From: Streptomyces mutabilis
GTDB taxonomy: Bacteria > Actinomycetota > Actinomycetes > Streptomycetales > Streptomycetaceae
Reading direction: 5' to 3'
Length of the DNA stretch: 64,000 nucleotides
Assembly: GCF_014649815.1 (NCBI RefSeq)
Contig: NZ_BMTT01000007.1
Span: 124,001 to 188,000, forward strand
Part shown: positions 17,227 through 26,116 of the stretch, piece by piece
Numbering within the stretch: the stretch's first letter is position 1
Layout of the letters: each line of letters starts with the position of its first letter
Notes under the pieces: model-generated
The model's database searches: none
What the model saw: the letters and a program-made list of their open reading frames with translations, nothing else
Told to the model about the DNA's origin: nothing
Position numbers and translations under genes: made by a program

Positions 17227-17433
17227 TTCCCCACCCGTCCCTTCGGATCGCCTGCGACAGTGGATGCAACCGTCGCCGGGCACCTGCGATTCCTCACGGC
17301 TCGCACGGGCGCCGCCACCAACGGCCAGAAGTGATCTTCGCCCCCAAAAGGCATGAACGGGAAAATATGGGACATTTGAGGAGGGTGGAACGCACGGCTT
17401 TCGCATAGGTCACAGAGCGCTAGGGGCGATCCG

Positions 17434-17811
17434 ATGTCCGTGGTCGAACAGTACGTACGAGCCCACATCCTGACCGACGCGGACCTCCCCGACTGGGACG
17501 ACGGCGGAGCGATACCCGTCGTACTGCGCTACGACCCCGACCACGACCCTCGGTCGGTGTGCGTCGCGCTGCCCGCGCGGGGACGCGCCCCCGCCTCCCG
17601 CGAATGGGCCTTCTCCCGTGCGCTGCTGGAGCAGGGCCTGCGCGCGCCCGCCGGGACCGGCGACGTGCGGGTGTGGCCGTGCGGGCGGGTCCAGACGGTC
17701 GTCGAGTTCCACTCCCCGCAGGGCTGCTCGGTGGTGCAGTTCGAGACCAAGGCGCTCATGCGGTTCCTGCGCCGCACCTACACGGCGGTGGCCCAGCCGG
17801 TGGCCCACTGA
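17434..17811 (+). CDS. ssgE: SsgA-like sporulation/cell-division protein, SsgE type
   Basis: The 125-residue protein is an SsgA-like protein (SALP), a family restricted to sporulating actinomycetes that steers septum site choice and peptidoglycan turnover. Family positions are clear: PVVLRYDPDHDPRSV, REWAFSRALLEQGL, the invariant GTGDVRVWP and a C-terminal ALMRFLRRT. In S. coelicolor ssgE (SCO3158) lies beside two PBP genes (SCO3156/3157), exactly as here. SsgE is linked there to spore separation. The ATG at 17434 follows an AGGGG site. Confidence 0.85.
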   Translation: MSVVEQYVRAHILTDADLPDWDDGGAIPVVLRYDPDHDPRSVCVALPARGRAPASREWAFSRALLEQGLRAPAGTGDVRVWPCGRVQTVVEFHSPQGCSVVQFETKALMRFLRRTYTAVAQPVAH

Positions 17812-17832
17812 GCCACCGGCCGGTCCCGCTCG

Positions 17833-19500
17833 TCAGCCCGCGTTCTTGAGCAGCGCCGCCACGATCGGGCCGGCGCTCTCGCTCCCGTGGCCGCCCTGCT
17901 GGACCACGCCCGCCGCGGCCAGGTCGCCCTTGTACGCGGTGAACCAGCCGTTGGGCTTCTCCTGGTTGTCGACCTCCGCCGAACCGGTCTTCGCCCCGGC
18001 GTCACCGCCGACCCCGGCCATCGCCTCCGCCGCGGTGCCGGCGGCCGCGGTGTAGGACATCAGCTCGCGCAGCTGCGCCAGCGTGGACGCCGACATCGTG
18101 CGGGAGGCCGTGGCGAGTGCGCGGCCGTCGACCGACGGGGAGACCAGGTACGGCTGGTGGAAGGTGCCCGCCTTCACGGTCGCCGCCACGGACGCCATGT
18201 TCAGCGGGTTCATCCGCACCCCGCCCTGGCCGATGAGGGAGGCGGCCATGGGGGCGGCGCTCTGCACCGGCACCGAGCCGTCGAAGGTGGGCACGCCGAC
18301 CGACCAGTTGTTCATGGACAGGCCGAACACCTCCTTCGCCTGCTTGGTCAGGTCGTCGTTCTCCAGCTTCGGGGCCTGGCTGATGAAGGCGGTGTTGCAG
18401 GAGCGGGCGAAACTCGCCTTGAAGGTGCCGTCCTTGATCTCGAACTCGTCGTCGTTCTGGAACTTCCAGCCGCCGTAGCTGAAGTACTTCGGGCACGGGT
18501 GCTTCTCGTCCGTCGACGCCAGGTTCTTCTCGATCAGCATCGAGGCGGTGACGACCTTCATCGTGGAGCCCGGCGCCAGCGAGCCCTGGAAGGCGGTGTT
18601 GAAGCCGTGGCCGCCGTTGGCGACGGCGAGGATCTCCCCGGTGGAGGCGCGCAGCAGCACCACCGACGCCCGCGCCTTGCCGGCCACCTGCTGCTCGGCG
18701 GCGGCCTGGAGGGCGGGGTCCAGGGTGGTCTTCACGGTGCCGGGCGTGCCCTCGCTCAGCTCCAGCAAGGTCTTGTCGGAGGCCTTCGCCGCCTTGGACG
18801 CCTTGCCGCGGACCACGCGCAGCTCGATGCCGGGGGTGCCGCCGGCCTTCTCGCCGTACTTCTCGCGCAGGCCGTCCAGGACGGTGCCGAGGGAGGGGTA
18901 CTTCGCGGCGGTGAGTTCCGCGCCGTCCCGGTCCAGCGCCTTGACCGGCGGGTCTCCGGCCTCCCCGGTGACCAGCTTGTCGCCGTCCTTCAGCTCCGGG
19001 TGGACGACGGCGGCGTGCCAGTCGACGCGGGGCTCGCCGTCGCCGGCCCGCCGGACGACGGTCAGCGCGCTGTCGTACGCGAGCGGCTTGCTGGTCTCCT
19101 CGTGGGCGACGGTGGCCTTCACGGAGAACGGGACCTTCTCCCCGGCCGGGGTGCCCGGAGTGAGCGTGACGTCCTTGATGCGGGCGTCCTTGCCGTAGCC
19201 GGTCAGCAGGGCCTTCGCGGCCTCGGCGTCGTCGGTGGCGGCGGCGGCGCCGGCCACGTCGCCCTTCTGCCACGCGGTGAGGAAGCGTTGGGCCGTAGAG
19301 GTGACCTCGGCCGCGGTCAGCGGGCCGGACTTCACTTTCTCCCCGGCCGCAGCGGACGTGGTCCCGTCGGTTTTCCCGCCGCCGGCGTCGTACATCGCGT
19401 AGGCGCCGAATCCGGCACCGGCCACGACCACGGCGGCCACACTGCCGATCACGGCGGGTCTCGTCCTGCGCCGCTCGGCGGCGGCCCTTCTGCTGCCCAC
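17833..19500 (-). CDS. Class B penicillin-binding protein with MecA_N domain (copy 1)
   Basis: The 555-residue bitopic membrane protein has an N-terminal helix at about 17-40, an NTF2-like MecA_N domain (about 60-160), a dimerisation region (about 165-245) and a transpeptidase domain. The active-site triad is intact: STMK near 311, SCN near 368 and KTGSAE near 502. It cross-links peptidoglycan outside the membrane. MecA_N domains are best known from low-affinity PBPs such as PBP2a, so low beta-lactam affinity is possible but unproven. The next gene is a paralogue on the same strand (198-bp gap), and ssgE faces it on the other side. Confidence 0.92.
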   Translation of the reverse strand: MGSRRAAAERRRTRPAVIGSVAAVVVAGAGFGAYAMYDAGGGKTDGTTSAAAGEKVKSGPLTAAEVTSTAQRFLTAWQKGDVAGAAAATDDAEAAKALLTGYGKDARIKDVTLTPGTPAGEKVPFSVKATVAHEETSKPLAYDSALTVVRRAGDGEPRVDWHAAVVHPELKDGDKLVTGEAGDPPVKALDRDGAELTAAKYPSLGTVLDGLREKYGEKAGGTPGIELRVVRGKASKAAKASDKTLLELSEGTPGTVKTTLDPALQAAAEQQVAGKARASVVLLRASTGEILAVANGGHGFNTAFQGSLAPGSTMKVVTASMLIEKNLASTDEKHPCPKYFSYGGWKFQNDDEFEIKDGTFKASFARSCNTAFISQAPKLENDDLTKQAKEVFGLSMNNWSVGVPTFDGSVPVQSAAPMAASLIGQGGVRMNPLNMASVAATVKAGTFHQPYLVSPSVDGRALATASRTMSASTLAQLRELMSYTAAAGTAAEAMAGVGGDAGAKTGSAEVDNQEKPNGWFTAYKGDLAAAGVVQQGGHGSESAGPIVAALLKNAG

Positions 19501-19698
19501 TGCGTCCCGTTCCTTCGCGCTGCCCGTCGGTGTCCCGGCCGTTGCTGTCGCACTGCCGCACGCCTACAACGACGGTGACCACCCTAAGGTCGGTTCCGGG
19601 CCCCCGTCCGTGCCCCGGCGTCGGCACGCACCCTCGCCGCGCGGATGACGGGGGACCCCGAACGTGCCGAGTCCCCGGCGGAGTACCGCCGGTCCGGT

Positions 19699-21330
19699 TC
19701 AGCCGCCGGCGCGCAGCACGTCCGCGACGATCGGGCCGGCCGCGTCACCGCCGTGGCCGCCCTGCTGGACCATGGCCGCCGCCGCGACGTCACCGCGGAA
19801 GCCGGTGAACCAGCTGTCGGAGGTGGCGTTGCCGTCGACCTCCGCCGACCCGGTCTTCGCGCCGATGTCGCCGCCGAGCCCGGACATGGCCGCGGCGCCG
19901 GTGCCCTGGGTGGCGGTGAGCCGCATCATCTGCTTCAGCTGGGCGGCGGTGCTCTGCGGCAGGCCCTTGGCGGTGGCCAGCTGCCGGCCGTCCAGGTCGG
20001 GGGAGACGAGGTAGGGCTGGCGGAACTCGCCGGTGATCGCGGTCGCCGTCACCGAGGCCATGTTCAGGGGGTTCATCTGGACCTGGCCCTGGCCGATGGC
20101 GTTGGCCGCGCGGTCGGGGCCGCCGGACGCGGGGACGCTGCCGTCGAAGGAGACGATGCCGGTCTGCCAGTCGTCGCGTCCCAGCCCGAAGCGCTCCTCG
20201 GCCTCCGCCGTCAGTGAGGAGTCCGTGAGCGGCTCCTCGTCGATGAGCTTGATGAAGCCCGTGTTGCAGGAGCGCATGAAGGTGTTGGCGAGCGTGGCGC
20301 CCTCGTCGGGCGCCATGCCGGTGAGGTTCTTGAAGGTCTGGCTCTGCCAGGTCGCCGTGTCCGGGCAGGGCGCCGGGCCGTTCATCGAGGTCACGCCGTT
20401 GTCGATGAGCATGGCGGCGGTGATGATCTTCATGGTGGAGCCGGGTGCGACCCGCCCCTGGAACGCCGCGTTGAAGCCGTCCGCCCGGTTGTTCGCCACG
20501 GCCAGCACCTCGCCGGTACTCGGCTCGACCGCGACCACGGAGGACTCGCCGTACCGCTTCACGGCCTTCTCGGCCGCCGCCTGCACGTTCGCGCTGAGCG
20601 TCGTCTCCAGCTTGCCCGGCTTGCCCTCGGCCAGGGTCAGCAGCGGGGTGTCGGGGGTGTTCGCGGCCGTGTGCCGGACCACCAGCTCGACGCCGGGAGT
20701 GCCGCCCGCCTTGTCGCCGTACTTCTCCCGCAGGGTGGCGAGGACCGGGTCGAGGGAGGGGTACTTCTCCTTGGTCAGCACGGTGCCGTCGCGGCCGATC
20801 GCCTGGATCTGCGGGGTCGCCGACTCCTCGGTGACCAGGGTGTCGCCGTCCTTCAGCTCCGGATGGACGACGGACGGCTGCCAGTCGACCAGCGCCCGCC
20901 CGGTGGTCTCCCCGCGCACCACCGTCAGCTCGCTCCTGTACGTCAGCGGCTTGCTCGCGCCCTCGTACGACACCTTCGCCTTCACCGTGAACGGCACGCT
21001 CGTGCCGGTCGCCGTGCCGGGCGTGACGTCCACGTCGGTGATGTGCGCCGCCTCGCCGTACGCCGTGAGCAGCGTCCCCGCCACCGAGGCGTTGTTCGTG
21101 TACGACGCCGCGGTGGCCGCGTCGCCCTTCTCCCAGGCCGTGAAGAACTTCTCGGTCGTCTCCGCGACCTCGTCCTCGCCGGGCGGCCCGCTCTTCTTCG
21201 CCGTACCGGTGCTCCCCGAGCCGCCCCCGCCGTCCAGCGCGGACACGATGTTGTAGGTGCCGTACCCGGCCCCGCCCACCATCACGGCGAACACGCCGCC
21301 TATGACGGCGACCTTCACCCCCCTGCCCAT
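19699..21330 (-). CDS. Class B penicillin-binding protein with MecA_N domain (copy 2)
   Basis: The 543-residue paralogue of the neighbouring PBP has the same layout: a membrane helix at about 6-28, MecA_N from about 52, and a transpeptidase with STMK near 297, SCN near 355 and KTGSAE near 492. Long stretches are nearly identical to copy 1 (VVHPELKDGD, MNPLNMASV), so the pair arose by tandem duplication. GGGGAGGGG precedes the ATG. A perfect TGAACGCGTTCA palindrome lies 40 bp upstream, and a TetR-type repressor may control it. Confidence 0.92.
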   Translation of the reverse strand: MGRGVKVAVIGGVFAVMVGGAGYGTYNIVSALDGGGGSGSTGTAKKSGPPGEDEVAETTEKFFTAWEKGDAATAASYTNNASVAGTLLTAYGEAAHITDVDVTPGTATGTSVPFTVKAKVSYEGASKPLTYRSELTVVRGETTGRALVDWQPSVVHPELKDGDTLVTEESATPQIQAIGRDGTVLTKEKYPSLDPVLATLREKYGDKAGGTPGVELVVRHTAANTPDTPLLTLAEGKPGKLETTLSANVQAAAEKAVKRYGESSVVAVEPSTGEVLAVANNRADGFNAAFQGRVAPGSTMKIITAAMLIDNGVTSMNGPAPCPDTATWQSQTFKNLTGMAPDEGATLANTFMRSCNTGFIKLIDEEPLTDSSLTAEAEERFGLGRDDWQTGIVSFDGSVPASGGPDRAANAIGQGQVQMNPLNMASVTATAITGEFRQPYLVSPDLDGRQLATAKGLPQSTAAQLKQMMRLTATQGTGAAAMSGLGGDIGAKTGSAEVDGNATSDSWFTGFRGDVAAAAMVQQGGHGGDAAGPIVADVLRAGG

Positions 21331-21369
21331 CGGCAGTCCCCTCCCCGTCGGACCTTCCGCCCGCCTTCT

Positions 21370-21381
21370 TGAACGCGTTCA
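21370..21381. promoter_or_regulatory. Palindrome upstream of the PBP gene
   Basis: TGAACGCGTTCA is a perfect 12-bp palindrome flanked by CTTCT and GAAG, which extend the dyad. Its position upstream of the PBP start fits an operator. This word is typical of operators bound by TetR-family proteins. Confidence 0.55.
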
Positions 21382-21477
21382 GAAGCAGTTGTGGTTGCAC
21401 TCTAGGCGCACGGAGGTGAGCAACGGTACGAATGTTTCCGTTTGGTGGCCCAAAGGAGATCCGGCGGGACGGGACGG

Positions 21478-21692
21478 TCAGAGACTGCCGGGGCCGGCCG
21501 TCGCCATGGCCTCCGCCGTCGCCTGCCCGACGGCGCGGCCCACCCATTCCGGGGCACCAGCAGGGACAGCTTCCCTTCGTCGACGAGGTGGCGCAGCAGA
21601 CTCTCCGACCGGAGGGCGTCCACCGCCCGGTACGGGCGCGTGTGCCGATCGAAGCGCAGACGGTCGTTCTCGTACGGATGACGCAGGGTCAT
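21478..21692 (-). pseudogene. Small frameshifted hypothetical gene
   Basis: This 458-bp region between the PBP and mannosyltransferase genes carries no intact gene. On the minus strand a protein-like frame (TLRHPYENDRLRFD, then LLRHLVDEGKLSLLV) breaks near 21552. The next frame continues convincingly as PEWVGRAVGQATAEAMATAG to a stop at 21478. The combined span is 215 bp, one base short of a codon multiple, as expected for a single 1-nt deletion. The family is not recognised. A sequencing error would give the same picture. Confidence 0.45.
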
Positions 21693-21788
21693 CCTCCGTG
21701 CGGTGCAGTCCTGGACAGCTCCACCACACCGGAGGTCCTCGCCATGATCAAGCCCCGCCAGCGTTGACAACGCTCGTGATCGATACAC

Positions 21789-23534
21789 CTAGACCCAGGT
21801 GTCCAGCCACATCCGCGCCCGCCAGTCCTCCATCGGGATCGCCGTCCCCGTGTAGATCGGCCAGAAGTAGATGAAGTTCCAGGCGATCAGCAGCACCAGC
21901 ACGCCCGCGCCCGTCGCCCCCGCGACCCGCCGGGCGTCGCCGCAGCCCGGCCGGCCGATGATCGCCCCCAGCAGCATCGCCACCGCCAGGCACAGGAACG
22001 GCAGGAAGACGACGGCGTAGAAGAGGAAAATCGTGCGCTCCTGGTACAGGAACCACGGCAGATAGCCGGCCGCGACACCGCATGCGATGGCGCCCGCCCG
22101 CCAGTCCCGGCGGAAGGCCCAGCGCCACAGCACGTACAGCAGCGCGAAGCAGCCCACCCACCACAGCAGCGGCGTGCCCAGCGCCAGCACCTCGCGGGCG
22201 CACTTCTCGCCGGCGTCGGCCGGGCAGCCGTCCGAGCCGGGTGAGGGCGACTCGTAGAAGTAGGAGACCGGGCGGCCCAGCACGATCCAGCTCCACGGAT
22301 TGGACTGGTACGTGTGCGGCGAGGTGAGGTGCGTGTGGAACTCCAGCACCTGCGTCTCGTAGTGCCACAGGCTGCGCCACCAGTCCGGGAACAGCCACGA
22401 CCAGGAGCTGTTCTCGCCGTCGGTCGCGGCCCAGTCCCGGTAGTAGCCGCCGGTGCCGTCGGCGGGGGAGAGGATCCAGCCCAGCCAGGACAGCAGGTAG
22501 GTGCCGAGGGCCACCGGCACCGTCGACAGGAACGCCAAGCCGAGGTCGTACTTCAGGACGGACAGGTGCGGCCGGTGCGCGCCCGCGACCCGGCGGGTGC
22601 CCACGTCCCACAGCACGGCCATCACGCAGAACGCCGCCATGATGTACAGGCCGTTCCACTTGGTGGCCGCCGCCAGGCCCAGCATCAGCCCCGCGGCCAG
22701 CCGCCAGGGCCGCCACCCGAATCGGAACGTCTCGGCGATGTCCGCGTCCGGGCGGACCCGGCCGTCGGCGTCCACGGGCAGCGCGGCGGCGAGTCTCCCG
22801 CGCCCCCAGTCGCGGTCGGCGACCAGGCAGCCGAAGGCCGCCAGCACGAAGAACATCAGCACGCTGTCCAGCAGCGCGGTGCGGCTCATCACGAAATGCA
22901 GCCCGTCCACCGCCATCAGCGCGCCCGCCAGGCAGCCGAGGAAGGTCGAGCGGAACAGGCGCCGACCGATCCGGCACAGCAGCAGCACCGACAGCGTGCC
23001 CAGCAGCGCGGTCATGAACCGCCAGCCGAACGGGTCGAACCCGAACAGCAGTTCGCCGAACCCGATGACGTACTTGCCGACCGGCGGATGCACAACGTAC
23101 GCCGCGTCTGCGGGGATCGGCACGTCGCCGCCGGAGTTCAGGACCAGGTCGTTGGCGTCCTTGTCCCAGTTGACCTCGAAGCCCCGGTGGATGAGCGCCC
23201 ACGCGTCCTTGGCGTAGTACGTCTCGTCGAATATCACCGCCTTCGGGCTGCCCAGGTTCCAGAACCGCAGCACGCCCGCCAGCAGCGCCACCAGCAGCGG
23301 CCCGCCCCACGCCGACCAGCGCACGATCCGCTCGGCACGCGTCTTCGACAGGCCGAGGAAGACCCACAGGCGCGGACCGGGGCGCGTGTACGGGGGCACC
23401 AGCCGGTCGCGGACGTCGTCGGCCGCGGGCGGCGCCGTGTAGCCGAAGCGGCGCAGCCGCTGCTGCCAGGCGGGCCGCTGCTCGTGCGGGGCCTGGTCCT
23501 GCCGGGTGTCCGTGGAGGACGCGGTACTGGTCAC
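21789..23534 (-). CDS. pmt: Protein O-mannosyltransferase (Pmt, GT39)
   Basis: The 581-residue polytopic protein has the PMT_2 signature: the first extracytoplasmic loop carries FDETYYAKDAWA with the catalytic Asp-Glu pair, followed by about ten further membrane helices and an HPPVGKYVIG loop. It transfers mannose from polyprenyl-phosphate mannose to Ser/Thr of exported proteins. In S. coelicolor the orthologue (SCO3154) mannosylates PstS and is the receptor route for phage phiC31. The GTG at 23534 is chosen because upstream codons run into the rsmI promoter. Confidence 0.9.
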   Translation of the reverse strand: MTSTASSTDTRQDQAPHEQRPAWQQRLRRFGYTAPPAADDVRDRLVPPYTRPGPRLWVFLGLSKTRAERIVRWSAWGGPLLVALLAGVLRFWNLGSPKAVIFDETYYAKDAWALIHRGFEVNWDKDANDLVLNSGGDVPIPADAAYVVHPPVGKYVIGFGELLFGFDPFGWRFMTALLGTLSVLLLCRIGRRLFRSTFLGCLAGALMAVDGLHFVMSRTALLDSVLMFFVLAAFGCLVADRDWGRGRLAAALPVDADGRVRPDADIAETFRFGWRPWRLAAGLMLGLAAATKWNGLYIMAAFCVMAVLWDVGTRRVAGAHRPHLSVLKYDLGLAFLSTVPVALGTYLLSWLGWILSPADGTGGYYRDWAATDGENSSWSWLFPDWWRSLWHYETQVLEFHTHLTSPHTYQSNPWSWIVLGRPVSYFYESPSPGSDGCPADAGEKCAREVLALGTPLLWWVGCFALLYVLWRWAFRRDWRAGAIACGVAAGYLPWFLYQERTIFLFYAVVFLPFLCLAVAMLLGAIIGRPGCGDARRVAGATGAGVLVLLIAWNFIYFWPIYTGTAIPMEDWRARMWLDTWV

Positions 23535-23616
23535 CGCGCCATCGTAGGGAACCGCGCTGTGCACGTCCCGCGCACGCCCCGGACCGGTCCTGGCGCGTCC
23601 CTGGGAGGATGGGGGA

Positions 23617-24462
23617 GTGACTGGAACCCTTGTACTGGCGGGCACCCCCATCGGCGACGTGCGCGACGCGCCGCCCCGGCTCGCCGAGGAACTGGCCGGC
23701 GCCGACGTCGTCGCCGCCGAGGACACCCGGCGGCTGCGCCGGCTCACCCAGGCGCTGGGCGTCACGCCGCGCGGGCGTGTCGTGTCGTACTTCGAGGGCA
23801 ACGAGTCCGCCCGCACCCCCGAGCTGGTCGAGGAGCTGGCGGGCGGCGCGCGCGTGCTGCTGGTGACCGACGCCGGGATGCCGTCCGTGTCCGACCCCGG
23901 CTACCGGCTGGTCGCCGCCGCCGTCGAACGCGACGTCCGGGTCACCGCCGTGCCCGGCCCGTCCGCAGTGCTCACCGCGCTCGCCCTGTCCGGGCTGCCC
24001 GTCGACAGGTTCTGCTTCGAGGGCTTCCTGCCCCGCAAGGCCGGCGAACGGCGGGCGCGGCTGCGCGAGGCGGCCGGCGAGCGCCGGACCCTCGTGTACT
24101 TCGAGGCCCCGCACCGCCTGGACGACACGCTCGCCGACATGGCCGAGGCGTTCGGCGCCGAGCGGCGGGCCGCCGTCTGCCGGGAGCTGACCAAGACGTA
24201 CGAGGAGGTCAGGCGCGGCGGGCTGGGCGAGCTGGCCGCGTGGGCCGCCGAGGGCGTGCGCGGCGAGATCACCGTCGTCGTCGAGGGCGCCCCGGACCAC
24301 GGCCCCGAGGAGGTCGACGCGGCGGAACTGGTGCGCCGGGTGCGGGTGCGCGAAGAGGCGGGGGAGCGGCGCAAGGAGGCCATCGCGGCGGTCGCCGCGC
24401 AGGCGGGCCTGCCCAAGCGCGAGGTGTTCGACGCGGTGGTGGCGGCCAAGAACGCGGGGTGA
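23617..24462 (+). CDS. rsmI: 16S rRNA (cytidine(1402)-2'-O)-methyltransferase RsmI
   Basis: The 281-residue protein is a tetrapyrrole-methylase-fold enzyme. It opens with LVLAGTPIGDVRDAPPR and has the family motifs AEDTRRLRRL, SYFEGNE, LLVTDAGMPSVSDPGYRL and VPGPSAVLTAL. RsmI uses SAM to methylate the ribose of C1402 in the 16S decoding centre. The GTG start has GGGGGAG upstream. It is divergent from pmt across 82 bp. Confidence 0.93.
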   Translation: MTGTLVLAGTPIGDVRDAPPRLAEELAGADVVAAEDTRRLRRLTQALGVTPRGRVVSYFEGNESARTPELVEELAGGARVLLVTDAGMPSVSDPGYRLVAAAVERDVRVTAVPGPSAVLTALALSGLPVDRFCFEGFLPRKAGERRARLREAAGERRTLVYFEAPHRLDDTLADMAEAFGAERRAAVCRELTKTYEEVRRGGLGELAAWAAEGVRGEITVVVEGAPDHGPEEVDAAELVRRVRVREEAGERRKEAIAAVAAQAGLPKREVFDAVVAAKNAG

Positions 24463-24633
24463 CGCGGAGAGGTCCTTTCCGGCCGCGCTTGACTCGTTCC
24501 TGACGATTCGGCCTCAGCGCCAAGGGCGGCCCAAATCGGCTCAAACACTTGGCAGATCCCGTGCTTCTGCGCTGGTGGAGGAGTCCACTGGAGGAGGCAG
24601 CAGCCAGAACGCCGAGCGAGCGGAGGAGCCGGA

Positions 24634-25089
24634 ATGGGCATCAGGGAGAGCACGGCGCGGACCGGACTGCGCGCGGGCGCCACCGGCGTCGTCCACGAGT
24701 CGTACTCGTTCGCGTGCATGCGCTGCGGGCACGGCTGGGAGCAGTCGTTCGAGATCGAGCACCACAAGGACGCCGACGGCCGTGAATTCGTGCTCTACGT
24801 CGCGGACGGCCGCGTCGTACCCTCCCCGCTGACCCGGCCGACCTGCGCCAACTGCGACAACCACGTCGTGCGGATCATGCGGCCGGGGCGGGTCGCCTTG
24901 GTGCGCGGCGCCTCCGACGGCCTGCACCGGGTGCCGCCCGCCGGACCCCTGGAGGTGCCGCAGGTGCCGGCCGGCCAGGTGGTGCCCGAGGTGCCGGGAC
25001 CGGGAGCGCCGGGCCTGACCGCAGGGCGCGGGCACCGGCACCTGGGCGGCCTCCTGCACGCCCTCCACCTCCACCGCGGGGCGAGCTGA
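24634..25089 (+). CDS. Zinc-ribbon hypothetical protein
   Basis: The 151-residue protein has two CxxC knuckles, CMRCGHGW near residue 28 and CANCDNH near 71, which would bind one zinc. The segment between them is beta-rich (FEIEHHKDADGREFVLYV). The C-terminal third is Pro/Gly/His-rich and probably disordered. GGAGG precedes the ATG. Similar proteins are widespread in Streptomyces; function unknown. Confidence 0.8.
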   Translation: MGIRESTARTGLRAGATGVVHESYSFACMRCGHGWEQSFEIEHHKDADGREFVLYVADGRVVPSPLTRPTCANCDNHVVRIMRPGRVALVRGASDGLHRVPPAGPLEVPQVPAGQVVPEVPGPGAPGLTAGRGHRHLGGLLHALHLHRGAS

Positions 25090-25138
25090 CCCGCCGGAGC
25101 CTCGCGGGGCGTTCGCAGGGCTTCCGTAGGATCGAGGC

Positions 25139-26008
25139 ATGCCTTCGAACGCCTCCGGCCGCTCCGACAAGAACGACGCGCCGCCGCTCCCCGAACCCCT
25201 ACGGGTACCGGTCGCCGACTCCCACACCCACCTCGACATGCAGGCGGGCACGGTGGCGGAGGGCCTCGCCAAGGCCGCGTCGGTCGGCGTCACCACGGTC
25301 GTCCAGGTCGGCTGCGACCTCGCCGGCTCCCGCTGGGCGACCGAGACGGCGGCGGCCCACGACGCCGTCCACGCCACCGTCGCCCTGCACCCCAACGAGG
25401 CGCCGCGCATCGTCCACGGGGACCCTGGGCGTGAGCCCGGCGGGGACGCGGCGCTCGACGAGGCACTGGCCGAGATCGACCGCCTCGCGGCCCTCCCGCA
25501 GGTCAAGGGCGTCGGCGAGACGGGACTGGACCACTTCCGCACTGGCCCCGAGGGCAAGGAGGCCCAGGAGAGGTCCTTCCGCGCCCACATCGAGATCGCC
25601 AAGCGGCACGGCAAGACCCTGGTCATCCACGACCGCGACGCCCACGCCGACGTCCTGCGCGTTCTCAAGGAGGAGGGCGCCCCCGAGCGCACCGTCTTCC
25701 ACTGCTACTCCGGCGACGCCGAGATGGCCGGGATCTGCGCGAGCGCCGGCTACTACATGTCCTTCGCCGGCAACGTCACCTTCAAGAACGCCCAGAACCT
25801 CCGCGACGCCCTCGCGGTCGCCCCGCGGGAGCTGATCCTGGTGGAGACCGACGCGCCGTTCCTGACGCCGGCGCCCTACCGGGGCCGGCCCAACGCCCCC
25901 TACCTGATCCCGGTCACCGTCCGCGCCATGGCCGCCGTACGGGGCGTCGACGAGGACACGCTGGCGACGGCACTGGCCGTGAACACCGCACGCGCCTTCG
26001 GGTACTGA
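25139..26008 (+). CDS. tatD: TatD family metal-dependent deoxyribonuclease
   Basis: The 289-residue TIM-barrel hydrolase has the HTH metal pair in DSHTHLD (His29, His31), the Glu in GETGLDH near 125, His in LVIHDRDA near 162, His in FHCYSG, and Asp in VETDAPFLTP near 237. All ligands of the TatD two-metal site are present. TatD proteins are 3'-5' DNases with repair and quality-control roles. It is followed by rpfB, rsmA and ispE, the order also found in M. tuberculosis. Confidence 0.9.
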   Translation: MPSNASGRSDKNDAPPLPEPLRVPVADSHTHLDMQAGTVAEGLAKAASVGVTTVVQVGCDLAGSRWATETAAAHDAVHATVALHPNEAPRIVHGDPGREPGGDAALDEALAEIDRLAALPQVKGVGETGLDHFRTGPEGKEAQERSFRAHIEIAKRHGKTLVIHDRDAHADVLRVLKEEGAPERTVFHCYSGDAEMAGICASAGYYMSFAGNVTFKNAQNLRDALAVAPRELILVETDAPFLTPAPYRGRPNAPYLIPVTVRAMAAVRGVDEDTLATALAVNTARAFGY

Positions 26009-26116
26009 GCCCGCCCGGCACCCGTTCGCCACGCTGGGTGTCCGCGCGACTTTGGAGAGTGACGGGTGCTCCGCTAGGTTCTGGGGGCCCGATCCGGACC
26101 CCTGGAGCGTGTCGGC

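Noticed and set aside
16024-17406. Longer start (17406) for the beta-lactamase-fold hydrolase
   Set aside because: The added N-terminus is not protein-like and covers the divergent promoter region; GTG 17226 fits the family.
26009-26116. Possible c-di-AMP riboswitch before rpfB
   Set aside because: The gap is only 108 bp and no ydaO-like conserved segments were seen.
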